Positions 35,269 to 43,285 of a stretch of DNA of 64,000 nucleotides are shown one piece after another; the stretch's first letter is position 1; each line of letters opens with the position of its first letter. The notes beneath the pieces are model-generated. The model was given only the letters and a program-made list of their open reading frames with translations. It ran no database searches and was not told the origin of the DNA. The stretch comes from Levilactobacillus brevis. Lineage in GTDB: Bacteria; Bacillota; Bacilli; Lactobacillales; Lactobacillaceae. A program made the position numbers and the translations under genes. The stretch is taken from NCBI GenBank assembly GCA_021383565.1, contig CP079699.1:2294001-2358000 (forward strand). The letters are read 5' to 3'.

Positions 35269-35310
35269 GATTGAAAATAATTTCCAGCTAACAGGGCTAT
35301 GACCATTCAC
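35269..35310 (+). repeat. possible degenerate remnant of the dispersed repeat
   Basis: agattgaaaata followed by tttccagctaacagggctat resembles the left end of copies C and D at roughly 70 percent over about 40 bases. It lies immediately after the reductase stop codon, the usual position of the family, but the similarity is weak. Confidence 0.3.
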
Positions 35311-35464
35311 GGAGTCACGTATTGTCACCTGTGGTGAGGAGCGGTCAGCGTGACTTGTGATGACGTTAAAGGTGTTTTTGTTCAAAATCCCAATAAGTTG
35401 CTTGCCTTCGAGTAGGTCTAAGGGACTATGATGAATCCATCACTTAAAAGATGGAGGAATGACG

Positions 35465-36310
35465 ATGCCAACAATTACGGATACATTTACGCTGAATAAC
35501 GGGTTGAAGATGCCCAAGGTCGGTTTCGGCACCTGGCAGACGCGGCCAGGTAAGGAAACTTACGATGCCGTCAGCAATGCCCTCAAGGCCGGTTACCGCT
35601 TCATTGATACGGCCAAGGCCTACAACAATGAACAGAGTGTAGGTGAGGCCCTGCGTGATAGCGATGTGGCGCGCGAGGAGGTCTTTGTCCAGACCAAATT
35701 ACCGGCCGAATCCAAGTCCTACGATGCCGCCATGGCGGACTTTGAGAGTAGCTTAACCGCTCTGAATCTGGATTATGTCGATTCTTACATCATCCATGCG
35801 CCGTGGCCGTGGATGCAAATGGGCTCTAACCATGACGCCGAGAACCGCGACGTTTGGCGGGCCATGCAGGACATTTATGACAGCGGTCGGGCTAAGTCAG
35901 TGGGCGTTTCCAACTTCAACTCCCACGACCTGGAAAACTTGTTAACTTGGGATGGCCTGACGGTGACGCCCGCCGTTGATCAGATTCAATACTACGTTGG
36001 TCACACCCAAGAGTCGATTGTGAAGACGGCTGAAGCCCACCAGATTACGGTGCAAGCTTACTCGCCGCTGGCTACCGGTGGTTTGGTGGATAGCCCTGAG
36101 TTGGAACGTGTGGCCGGTAACTACGGGGTCTCCATTCCCCAGTTGGCTCTGCGCTATATCGTACAAAAGGGCGTGGCACCGCTACCTAAGGGCCGTTCCA
36201 TGGCCCACGTTCAAGCGAACACGGCACTTGATTTTGAGATTAACCCTAAGGACATGGCCTTTCTAGATCGATTATCCGATCCGAATGGTTGGCATCCAGT
36301 GGGGGACTAG
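35465..36310 (+). CDS. aldo/keto reductase, AKR5-like, paralogue of the gene at 3681
   Basis: The 281-residue protein has the complete tetrad D48, Y53, K78 and H111 at the same positions as the paralogue near 3.7 kb. Shared stretches include GYRFIDTAKAY, TKLPAE, HAPWPW, SVGVSNF and VDQIQYYVGHTQ. I start it at ATG 35465 because GGAGG then has a 7-base spacing, whereas the ATG at 35459 is too close. It should reduce aldehydes or ketones with NADPH. A terminator follows, so it is monocistronic. The duplication suggests broad carbonyl-detoxifying capacity. Confidence 0.9.
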   Translation: MPTITDTFTLNNGLKMPKVGFGTWQTRPGKETYDAVSNALKAGYRFIDTAKAYNNEQSVGEALRDSDVAREEVFVQTKLPAESKSYDAAMADFESSLTALNLDYVDSYIIHAPWPWMQMGSNHDAENRDVWRAMQDIYDSGRAKSVGVSNFNSHDLENLLTWDGLTVTPAVDQIQYYVGHTQESIVKTAEAHQITVQAYSPLATGGLVDSPELERVAGNYGVSIPQLALRYIVQKGVAPLPKGRSMAHVQANTALDFEINPKDMAFLDRLSDPNGWHPVGD

Positions 36311-36333
36311 AGAATCCAACAGAATAGCGAGGA

Positions 36334-36373
36334 GACGGTGATCGTGCTTTGGCGGCGGTCACCGTCTTTTTTT
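36334..36373 (+). terminator. terminator after the second AKR5-like gene
   Basis: Stem gacggtga (36334-36341) pairs with tcaccgtc (36359-36366), followed by seven T. Confidence 0.85.
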
Positions 36374-36471
36374 GAAAAATTTGGGCGAAACGTGCAACAA
36401 AATCACATTTTTTTACATTAGTAGTAAGTAGAGGCCGGTTGCCTGAGTCAGAGTGAGTTGATCTGTTTTAA

Positions 36472-36720
36472 GAGTATATCAGGTTATTTGAAACAAGTAT
36501 TTATTATGCCTACGCACCGCGCCGAGACGTGCAAGCTCAGACTGTGCACATTGAGAAGAATGCGTGGGTTGGCGCCGGTGCGCTCATCTTACCGGGCGTG
36601 ACGGTTGGCGAGAACGCCATCGTGGGGGCCGGTGCCGTGGTCACGAAGGACGTTCCTGCCAATATGGTAGTCGTGGGAACGCCGGCCAAGATACTGCGGC
36701 GCGTGAAGGAAACTGTGTAA
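36472..36720 (+). pseudogene. truncated hexapeptide-repeat acetyltransferase (C-terminal remnant)
   Basis: From a stop codon at 36469-36471 the frame is open to 36720 and encodes only the last coils of a left-handed beta-helix acetyltransferase: [35 protein letters not shown] and GTPAKILRRV. The Mac domain, catalytic histidine and first repeats of the intact relatives at 18227 and 18915 are missing. No ribosome site precedes the possible GTG start at 36529. It is best read as a decayed fragment of a third paralogue. The sequence from about 36374 to 36471 shows no gene. Confidence 0.75.
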
Positions 36721-36738
36721 GAAAATTAGCGGGAGAGC

Positions 36739-36771
36739 AAAAAGACCACGAATCCGACGGGGCACGCGGTC
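36739..36771 (-). terminator. terminator of the LysR gene
   Basis: Arms gaccacg (36744-36750) and cgcggtc (36765-36771) have one mismatch; an A run at 36739-36743 becomes a U tract on the minus strand. Confidence 0.6.
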
Positions 36772-36778
36772 TAAGGGG

Positions 36779-37660
36779 TTAATTTTCAGCAAGCGTCAGT
36801 TCATCCTGAAGCTGGGCCAACAACGCCTGAGCCGCGGCGGATAACCGTTGGCCCTTGAGCCAAACGAAGCTAGACCCCGATGAAATTCGCGGACTTAGTG
36901 GAACAAAAGTTAGATCGGATTGGTTGGTGTTGATGATTCCGTCCAATCCCAAGGCGTTGCCGACGCCCGCCGACACTAGCAGGGAAGCGTTATAGAGCAG
37001 ATTGTAAGTGGCCACGACGTTGAGATCAGCCTGCTCGAAACCAAAGAGGTCGTGGATCCGGGCAGTGCCACCTTGTTGCGGTACAATGAGTCGAGTTTGC
37101 GCGACATCTGCCAGACTAACCGTGGTTTGACGGGCTAGGGGATCGGTATTTTTAACCAATAGCCCCCAACGACTCTCGCCGGGAAGCCGGATAAAGTCGT
37201 AGTCGTGCTTGTCGATGGGTTCCATGACCACGCCGAAGTCAAAGACGCCGGAGGTCAGGTGCTGATGAATGTCAGCGGCGTCCATGCTGACGAGGTTGAT
37301 CTGAACGTGGGGATGGCGTTGATTGAGGTGGCCGATCGCCTGAGCAACGGTGAGCATACTGCGGGCTTCGGCACTTCCCACGTAGACGGACCCACTGATG
37401 TCTTTCTCCTGGTGAATGTTGGCCAGGGTTTTATCGGTGAGGGAAAGAATCTGCCGAGCCTGGTTGGCAAAATACTCGCCGTCAGTGGTGAGCTGAATCG
37501 TCCGGTTTCCTCGTTCAAAGAGCGTCGTGCCGAGTTCTTCCTCCAGCTCCTTTAGCTGGCGTGATACGGTAGGCTGTGACACGTGCAGGCGAGCGGACGC
37601 CTTACTGATGTTTTTTTCCTGAACGATCATCAAGAAGTAACGCAGGACCCGTAATTCCAT
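36779..37660 (-). CDS. LysR-family transcriptional regulator
   Basis: The 293-residue protein has the LysR layout: an N-terminal winged helix (LRYFLMIVQEKNISKASARLHVSQPTVSRQLKELEEELG, about 5-45), a linker helix and a two-lobed effector domain (about 90-290). The start at 37660 is chosen because AGGAG lies 9 bases upstream; the ATG at 37669 touches that site. A 33-bp palindrome covers its -10 region, so it is probably autoregulated. It is divergent from the DUF2255/MerR/reductase block and may activate it. The effector is unknown. Confidence 0.9.
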   Translation of the reverse strand: MELRVLRYFLMIVQEKNISKASARLHVSQPTVSRQLKELEEELGTTLFERGNRTIQLTTDGEYFANQARQILSLTDKTLANIHQEKDISGSVYVGSAEARSMLTVAQAIGHLNQRHPHVQINLVSMDAADIHQHLTSGVFDFGVVMEPIDKHDYDFIRLPGESRWGLLVKNTDPLARQTTVSLADVAQTRLIVPQQGGTARIHDLFGFEQADLNVVATYNLLYNASLLVSAGVGNALGLDGIINTNQSDLTFVPLSPRISSGSSFVWLKGQRLSAAAQALLAQLQDELTLAEN

Positions 37661-37681
37661 GGTAGCCATCTCCTATAACTA

Positions 37682-37731
37682 GAATGCATAGATTTTAATT
37701 TAATCTAAGCATTCGACATAACGAAAGTCAA
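37682..37731 (-). promoter_or_regulatory. 33-bp palindromic operator over the lysR promoter
   Basis: The arms gaatgc-a-tagatt (37682-37694) and aatcta-a-gcattc (37702-37714) mirror each other around ttaattt with one mismatch per arm, and contain LysR T-N11-A motifs. On the minus strand TTGACT (37731-37726) and TAGATT (37707-37702), 18 bp apart, form the lysR promoter under it. Confidence 0.6.
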
Positions 37732-37838
37732 GCCATAAGATAGGGAGTGAAGATAGACGGAAAGGAAGTCAGGCAATTGCGAAGTTATCAGTGGAGTATC
37801 TTAACGAAGAACACTTGGCGGGCGGCAGGACGTTGGCA

Positions 37839-38222
37839 ATGATGACGTGGACAGCCCAACGTTTACGAGCGTTTGCGACGGCTGACGATCTGCGCATCTC
37901 GCCATTTTATAGCGACGGTCGGACTTACGGTACGCCAACGTGGATCTGGTCCGTGGTGGTTGATGGCCGCTTGTACGTACGTGCCTGGCACGGTCAGCGT
38001 TCATCATGGTACCAGTCCGCGGTGCGTCAACGTGGCGGCCGGATGTATCTAGACGGGCAGAACTTTAAAATTAAGTTTGTACCGGTAGCCGTCGATTCAC
38101 CGCTGACGACTCAGATCGATCGCGCCTATCGTCAGAAATACGCGGACAGCATTTATGTTCTATTGATGGTACAGGCGGGGCCGCAAGCGGCGACACTCGA
38201 GATCCAGCCCAGTGAGGGTTAA
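37839..38222 (+). CDS. DUF2255 family protein, copy 1
   Basis: The ~127-residue product has the features of DUF2255 proteins: FATADDLRISPFYSDGRTYGTPTWIWSVVVDGRLYVRAW near the N-terminus and an AYRQKYADS segment near the C-terminus. It resembles small beta-barrel proteins of the pyridoxamine-phosphate-oxidase/nitroreductase-like split-barrel type, but no cofactor site can be asserted. I place the start at ATG 37839, where CAGGA gives acceptable spacing. A paralogue (39327-39704) lies beyond the MerR gene and a repeat. Function unknown; the neighbourhood suggests redox or detoxification chemistry. Confidence 0.8.
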   Translation: MMTWTAQRLRAFATADDLRISPFYSDGRTYGTPTWIWSVVVDGRLYVRAWHGQRSSWYQSAVRQRGGRMYLDGQNFKIKFVPVAVDSPLTTQIDRAYRQKYADSIYVLLMVQAGPQAATLEIQPSEG

Positions 38223-38273
38223 GCGAAACAGTCAGTTAATCAGCAGGCAGTGACCATGAAAGGCGGGGGCAGG

Positions 38274-38645
38274 ATGAAAATTAACGAGGCGGCACGGCAA
38301 CTACAGACCAGTGCCTGGACGTTGCGGTATTACGAACAGATCGGGGTGATTGCGCCGGTCACGCGGGTGAGTGGTATTCGGGACTACACACCGGGAGACA
38401 TTGCCCAGTTGCGAGAGGTCCTGACGCTACGCGATTGCGGGGTCAAATTGGCAGAGATTAAACAGTTGTTGGCACTAGAAGGAGCGGCGAATACGGAACG
38501 CGTGCGGCAACAACTTCTCCAAACGCGCGCCACCGAATTACGCCACGAGATTGACCGTCTCCAAACGTCTCTGGGTCACCTCGATGATAAGATCGCGACT
38601 CTGGCCACGCCCAAGCAAGCGCTCGTTGGCAATGGTACGCGCTAA
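38274..38645 (+). CDS. MerR-family transcriptional regulator
   Basis: The 123-residue protein has an N-terminal MerR winged helix (MKINEAARQLQTSAWTLRYYEQIGVI, then RDYTPGDIAQLREVLTLRDCG) and a C-terminal coiled coil (about 85-112). It has a single cysteine, C55, and no metal-binding cysteine cluster, so it is not a metal sensor. It resembles the aldehyde/stress-type MerR regulators that control nearby reductases. The start at 38274 follows a G-rich site. It lies between the DUF2255 paralogues, 51 bases after the first, and repeat copy D follows. Confidence 0.87.
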   Translation: MKINEAARQLQTSAWTLRYYEQIGVIAPVTRVSGIRDYTPGDIAQLREVLTLRDCGVKLAEIKQLLALEGAANTERVRQQLLQTRATELRHEIDRLQTSLGHLDDKIATLATPKQALVGNGTR

Positions 38646-38693
38646 AGGGTAGCGTTATTAGCAATTGGAAATGCGCGCACAACCTACAATTTT

Positions 38694-39274
38694 TAAGTGA
38701 AAGTTGAAAGTTCGCGAACACGCGCCAGTCTCCAGCTGGCAAGGCTTATCGCCATTAAACTAGTCATCGATACCACCTGCGGCTGCCAGAGATTCCGGCG
38801 CTGTGGGGACCGCCTGCGGCCTAAAAAGCGGTCCTCCGGCTCGGTTTGAAGCCTGACCAAGATCGCGTCAGTCTCCAAACACGTCCCGCGCTGTAAGCTG
38901 ACCCAGAACGTCAGCTAACACCGCTGTCACGGCTGCCTCCATCTCTGGCTGCCTCCGGTTACGATGGTTGAAGACCACTGAACGTGCGGTGACATCGCTT
39001 GAGTGACCATGTTGGGCTATTGGATACTCCTCACGTAGCCGTGAGTGAGTCAAATTTGGTCTCAGCCGTGGAAACTGGCGTCTTTGAGACGCGGGCTGAC
39101 GGCTCAAAGCGAGGGACAAGACCGTCCTTTGGCTTGGCCCGTCCTGCCCACAGCGATCCAGACCAAATTTGGCGAACGGTAAGGCGGCCAGCACGTGATT
39201 ACCCTATTGTAGTGGGTGTTATCCTTGTTACACCGCGGATTCTAGCTGTTTTCTAGCTTTAAACCTTCAGTAAA
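38694..39274 (+). repeat. dispersed intergenic repeat, copy D (longest copy)
   Basis: About 580 bp with imperfect terminal inverted repeats: the left end tgaaagttgaaag matches the reverse of the right end, tgaaggtttaaag, at 11 of 13 bases. It contains a conserved 12-bp inverted repeat (39051-39062 with 39160-39171) enclosing gcgtct-ttg-agacgc and other small foldbacks. Reading frames exist on both strands but are not shared by other copies, so no protein is supported. It separates merR from the downstream operon. Confidence 0.75.
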
Positions 39275-39326
39275 AGATTAAAATGGTGTTTGACTATCTC
39301 AGAAATAAATCAAGGGAGTGTATCAT

Positions 39327-39704
39327 ATGAAAGCATGGACGACAGCACAACTCAAAGCCTTTACTACCGCAGATGACATGCGGGTCTCGCCCTTTTACGA
39401 AGACGGGAAAACGTACGGGACACCGACCTGGATCTGGTCGGTTGTCGTGGGTCAACATCTCTATGTTCGGGCATGGAACGGGCCACACTCGCGGTGGTAT
39501 CAAGCCGCCAAGTCGCAGGGAGCCGGGCGCATTCACCTAGCCGATCAGGACTTCGATGTCGCTTACGTCCCCGTGACAACCGACGATGCGTTGACGACGG
39601 CGATTAATCAGGCTTATGCGGCCAAATACGCTGGCAGTCCCTACTTACCACCAATGTTAACCGCTGGTCCAATTAGCGCGACGGTGCGGTTGGATTTGAA
39701 GTAA
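39327..39704 (+). CDS. DUF2255 family protein, copy 2
   Basis: The 125-residue paralogue of the protein at 37839 shares FTTADDMRVSPFYEDGKTYGTPTWIWSVVV, LYVRAW, SRWYQAA and AYAAKYAGS. The start ATG 39327 has GGGAG 8 bases upstream. Its gene is 26 bases from the next and heads the reductase-amidohydrolase-CMD-AKR operon. Function unknown; the duplication within one locus suggests either heteromer formation or two related substrates. Confidence 0.82.
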   Translation: MKAWTTAQLKAFTTADDMRVSPFYEDGKTYGTPTWIWSVVVGQHLYVRAWNGPHSRWYQAAKSQGAGRIHLADQDFDVAYVPVTTDDALTTAINQAYAAKYAGSPYLPPMLTAGPISATVRLDLK

Positions 39705-39730
39705 TCACTAAATTTGGAGGAAATCAACGA

Positions 39731-40372
39731 ATGACTAAAATTATGATTGTTGGCGCGCATGGCGCCATGGCCCAGCTCTTGACGGACCGTTTATTAAATG
39801 AAACACAGGTAGAACTGACGTTATTTCTACGGGATGCCGCGCGGTTGAACCGGTATGCGGATAATCCCCGGGTCACGCTGGTCGATGGGGACGTTAAGGA
39901 TACGGCCCTAGTCGCCAAGCAGATGACCGGAACCGATCTGGTCTACTCTAACTTGGGTGGCCCGGACTTAGCCGATCAAACGCAGAGCGTCCTGACGGCC
40001 ATGAAGCAGACCAACACACAACGCTTCGTGTACATCAGTGCGCTGGGTGCCCATCACGAGGTTCCGGGTAAGTTCGGCGAATGGAACGAACAAGCCATTG
40101 CGGCCTTTCTACCGGGCTTCCGCAAGACGGCGCAGTTGGTAGCCGATTCCGGGCTCACCTACACCGAGATTCGACCGGCTTGGCTGACCGATAACGATGA
40201 GGTGGACTACGAAGAAACGCAACTGGGCGAGGACTTCCAAGGCACCGAGGTCTCACGTAAGAGCGTGGCTGACTTCACCTTGAAGGTCATCACTCATCAG
40301 GACACCTATCAGAATGCCAGCATCGGGTTGGACAAGGCCGGTACCGCCGGCGATCAGCCCAGCTGGATCTAA
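39731..40372 (+). CDS. NAD(P)-binding atypical short-chain reductase (NmrA/YhfK-like)
   Basis: The 213-residue Rossmann protein has a GAHGAMAQ dinucleotide loop at residues 8-15, DGDVKD after the third strand, LVYSNLGGPD and FVYISALGAHHE in the region of the catalytic Ser/Tyr of classical SDRs, and EIRPAWLTD before the substrate lobe. It belongs to the extended/atypical SDR class that includes NAD(P)H-binding flavin or quinone reductases. TTGGAGG precedes ATG 39731. The stop codon overlaps the ribosome site of the amidohydrolase, implying co-expression. Confidence 0.85.
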   Translation: MTKIMIVGAHGAMAQLLTDRLLNETQVELTLFLRDAARLNRYADNPRVTLVDGDVKDTALVAKQMTGTDLVYSNLGGPDLADQTQSVLTAMKQTNTQRFVYISALGAHHEVPGKFGEWNEQAIAAFLPGFRKTAQLVADSGLTYTEIRPAWLTDNDEVDYEETQLGEDFQGTEVSRKSVADFTLKVITHQDTYQNASIGLDKAGTAGDQPSWI

Positions 40373-40384
40373 GGAGTGTGGACA

Positions 40385-41305
40385 ATGACCGTTATTGATG
40401 TATTTGCGCACGTCTTACCACCGAAGTTTTTAGCGAAAATGAACGCCGTTCACCCTCAGATTTTGGATCAATTTCCGTACATGAAGAATGCCTTACTGAC
40501 GGATCTGGCCCAGCACCGCGCGTCATTATCCGCGGATCACCAACAGATTCTCTCGCTGGTGAACCTCAATCCGGAAGATTTCGTGGACGCTGATCAAGCG
40601 GCGGCACTGTGCCGTTTTGGCAATGCTGAACTCGCCGAACTGGTTCGCGCCAATCGGGATGTTTTTCCGGTCGGTGTGGCCATGTTACCGTTGAACAATG
40701 TGCCCGCCGCGTTGGAAATTATCGACGAACAGGTGGCCCATAGCGATGCGCTGGTCGGCGTGCAACTGTTTACGCAGGCGTTGGGGCGGCCGATTACGGA
40801 CCCGACGTACGAACCAATCTTCGCCAAGCTGGCGGAAATTGGCGCGCCAATTTGGCTCCACCCGGTCTTCGATACCCATAAGACGGATAATAATCTGACG
40901 TTTAGCTGGGAGTACGAGTTGACCCAAGCTATGTATGGCATTGTTGCGGCGAAATATTTCCGCAAGTATCCGCGACTCAAGGTGATCGTCCACCATGCCG
41001 GTGCGATGGTGCCGTACTTCAGCCAACGCATCAAGTACATTCAGTCGGCCGAGGACTACGCTGACTTTCAGAAATTTTACGTGGATACGGCGATTCTGGG
41101 CAATCCCCAAGCGTTGGATCTGGCGGCCAGCTTCTTCGGTGTCGACCATGTGTTGTTCGGAACGGATTCGCCCTTCGGTATTCCACCAGTGGGACCGACC
41201 GCAGTAATTGAACAAGCCGTCCAAGACATGGCCCTGACACCGGTTCAGAAACAAGCCATCTTACACGATAATTGGCACCGATTGATGGGAGCGATGAACA
41301 AATGA
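40385..41305 (+). CDS. amidohydrolase family protein (ACMSD/resorcylate-decarboxylase-like)
   Basis: The 306-residue TIM-barrel protein matches Amidohydrolase_2: DVFAHVLPPKFL at the start, PIWLHPVFD, VIVHHAGAMVPYF and DHVLFGTDSPFG with the conserved Asp. Relatives decarboxylate or hydrolyse ring-derived acids. The usual D-x-H-x-H metal motif is D5-V-F7-A-H9, so the first metal-ligand histidine is phenylalanine, which may change metal use or activity. The start ATG 40385 has AAGGAG upstream, and the stop codon overlaps the next gene (ATGA). Whether it decarboxylates an aromatic acid is inference. Confidence 0.85.
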   Translation: MTVIDVFAHVLPPKFLAKMNAVHPQILDQFPYMKNALLTDLAQHRASLSADHQQILSLVNLNPEDFVDADQAAALCRFGNAELAELVRANRDVFPVGVAMLPLNNVPAALEIIDEQVAHSDALVGVQLFTQALGRPITDPTYEPIFAKLAEIGAPIWLHPVFDTHKTDNNLTFSWEYELTQAMYGIVAAKYFRKYPRLKVIVHHAGAMVPYFSQRIKYIQSAEDYADFQKFYVDTAILGNPQALDLAASFFGVDHVLFGTDSPFGIPPVGPTAVIEQAVQDMALTPVQKQAILHDNWHRLMGAMNK

Positions 41306-42015
41306 CGATAGAAAATGAACAGCGATTGCAGGCGTGGTTACCCGATGATCCGGATCTGGCACACATCGTTGGTCGTCTCATGACGGCCGTGACAACGGCG
41401 CCGGAGGCCATCGAACCGGGTGAGGCCAGCGTCATTGCCATCGTTACGTTAACGGTGCAACATACACCACAATTGATTCCCCAACAGGTCAAGCTGGCCT
41501 TGCAACAGGGCATTTCTGCGCAACAGATGTTGGAAGCCGTGTATCAATTGGTGCCGGTCGTGGGTTTACCCAAGGTGCAGGACGCATTAAGGGCCATGCA
41601 CACGGTCTTACCGGCCGCACAGCCAACACCATCTACGGCCGATGAGGTCGGTGCGACGGTCCAGCAACGCTTGTACGGGACGGAAATTAAAACGTTACTG
41701 CATGGTTTACCGGCCAATGCGGGTAACGATCTGCCGGCTTGGCTGACGCAACATTTTTTTGAGGATTACTACGGTCGCGCTGGTTTAACGGTCGCTCAGC
41801 GGGAACGTTACGAGCTCATGGCATTAATCACGCTCAACGTGGACTTTCAGATTAAAGCCCACGCACGCGGAAGCCTGAAGGCGGGAAACAGTGAGGAACG
41901 GTTGATTTGGTCGGCGCTCCAACTCTTGCCATATGTCGGGTTTCCGCTGGTGATTAACAGTGTGCAGCGGATTCACGCGGCGGCCGTCGAGTTAAACAAT
42001 CAGAAGGAAGCGTAA
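41302..42015 (+). CDS. carboxymuconolactone decarboxylase family protein (two CMD modules)
   Basis: The 237-residue helical protein contains two CMD-like modules: about 30-100 (EASVIAIVTLTVQHTPQLI...LEAVYQLVPVVGLPKVQDAL) and about 150-230 (RYELMALITLNVDFQIKAHARGSL...LLPYVGFPLVINSV). Neither has the redox CxxC pair of AhpD peroxidases, so a lactone or other carbon-acid reaction is more likely than peroxide reduction. ATG 41302 overlaps the amidohydrolase stop codon, and the aldo/keto reductase begins 3 bases after its own stop. Translation of the three genes is therefore coupled. Confidence 0.83.
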   Translation: MTIENEQRLQAWLPDDPDLAHIVGRLMTAVTTAPEAIEPGEASVIAIVTLTVQHTPQLIPQQVKLALQQGISAQQMLEAVYQLVPVVGLPKVQDALRAMHTVLPAAQPTPSTADEVGATVQQRLYGTEIKTLLHGLPANAGNDLPAWLTQHFFEDYYGRAGLTVAQRERYELMALITLNVDFQIKAHARGSLKAGNSEERLIWSALQLLPYVGFPLVINSVQRIHAAAVELNNQKEA

Positions 42016-42017
42016 GT

Positions 42018-43025
42018 ATGGATTATGTAAAATTTGGCAACACGGGGCTGGATGTCTCTCGGTTGTGCCTAGGCACGATGGGCTTCGGTAATGCGTCGAC
42101 GGGGATGTTTCCCTGGGCGGTTGGCGAAGAACAGAGCGAGCAGGTGATTAAGCAAGCGTTGGATCTCGGTATCAACTTCTTCGATACGGCGAACATTTAC
42201 TCGCACGGCGATAGCGAACGGTTTGTAGGACAGGCATTGAAAAAGTTAGCCAACCGCGATGAGATCGTGCTGGCCACGAAGGTCTTCTTCACGCCGGAAA
42301 AGGCCCCCAACGTGGCGGGCCTGTCGCGTAAGGCCATCTTCTCGCAAATTGACCAAAGCTTAAAACGCCTGCAAACGGACTACGTCGATCTGTACGTCAT
42401 TCACCGCTGGGACTACAACACACCGATTGAAGAGACCATGTCGGCGCTAAACGATGTGGTGAAGTCGGGGAAGGTCCGTTACATCGGTGCCTCGGCGATG
42501 TTTGCCTGGCAATTCGAAAAGGCCCAGGCCGTGGCCGAACAGCACGGGTGGACCAAGTTCGTATCGATGCAGAATCACCTGAACCTGTTGTACCGCGAGG
42601 AAGAACGGGAGATGTTGCCGCTATGTGCCGATCAGGGCATTGCGGTGACCCCGTACAGTCCGCTAGCTTCTGGTCGGTTGACCCGGGATTGGGCCGGCAA
42701 CACCAAGCGCTATGCGACCGATGACGTGGCGCGGTCGAAGTACGATGAGAGTCAGTCGTTGGATATGCCGATTATTCACCGTGTGGGCGAACTGGCCGAG
42801 AAATACGGCGTGGATCGCGTGCAGATTGCGTTGGCCTGGTTGTTGCAGGAACCCACGGTCACGGCACCGATTATCGGCGCGACAAAACCCGAGCATCTGC
42901 AGGGGGCGGTCAAAGCGTTGGACGTTCACTTGACGGCGGCTGATGTGCAGTATCTGGAGACGCCTTACCGGCCGCATGAAGTCGTGGGTCCGTTCACAGT
43001 GAGTCAGACGGATTATCAACGTTAA
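42018..43025 (+). CDS. aldo/keto reductase, YajO/AKR9-11-like
   Basis: The 335-residue TIM-barrel reductase belongs to a different AKR branch from the two AKR5-like proteins. The tetrad is D56 (FFDTANIYSHGDSE), Y61, K88 and H129 (LYVIHRWD). The sequences YIGASAMFAWQF and QNHLNLLYREEEREM and the C-terminal PIIGATKPEHLQGAV are typical of YajO/PdxI-like enzymes. It is the last gene of the operon, with GAAGGAAG before ATG 42018 and a good terminator after it. It probably reduces an aldehyde or ketone made or handled by the preceding enzymes. Confidence 0.9.
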   Translation: MDYVKFGNTGLDVSRLCLGTMGFGNASTGMFPWAVGEEQSEQVIKQALDLGINFFDTANIYSHGDSERFVGQALKKLANRDEIVLATKVFFTPEKAPNVAGLSRKAIFSQIDQSLKRLQTDYVDLYVIHRWDYNTPIEETMSALNDVVKSGKVRYIGASAMFAWQFEKAQAVAEQHGWTKFVSMQNHLNLLYREEEREMLPLCADQGIAVTPYSPLASGRLTRDWAGNTKRYATDDVARSKYDESQSLDMPIIHRVGELAEKYGVDRVQIALAWLLQEPTVTAPIIGATKPEHLQGAVKALDVHLTAADVQYLETPYRPHEVVGPFTVSQTDYQR

Positions 43026-43039
43026 GTTAAAGAGATTAG

Positions 43040-43079
43040 AAAACCGGTGTCACCCCGCGAACGGAGCGCCACCGGTTTT
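43040..43079 (+). terminator. terminator of the reductase-amidohydrolase-CMD-AKR operon
   Basis: Perfect 10-bp arms aaaaccggtg (43040-43049) and caccggtttt (43070-43079) enclose a 20-base GC-rich loop with its own pairing. Confidence 0.8.
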
Positions 43080-43201
43080 GTTGGCGGATGTTTAACTAAG
43101 ACTGGGAGTAGGACATCGTCATGGAATTCGCGGCTATCATACATGATCTGTTTATTGATTAGCGCCGAACAAAGAAGTGATAAAGGAATACGGTAAGACG
43201 T

Positions 43202-43236
43202 AAAAACGGTGCCCCCATATTGGAGACACCGTTTTT
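43202..43236 (-). terminator. terminator of the unknown membrane protein gene
   Basis: Perfect 10-bp arms aaaaacggtg (43202-43211) and caccgttttt (43227-43236); the left A run serves the minus-strand gene, and the right T run could also stop plus-strand readthrough. Confidence 0.8.
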
Positions 43237-43285
43237 GAAAGTCATCGTGATAAGTTCCTTATCGTGCCAGTTATTCAGCGTGAAC

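Noticed and set aside
38868-39256. Overlapping open frames of 85-108 codons on both strands inside repeat copy D
   Set aside because: They are not kept in the related copies B, C or F, they have no ribosome sites, and they follow the repeat's GC-rich foldbacks, so they are chance frames.
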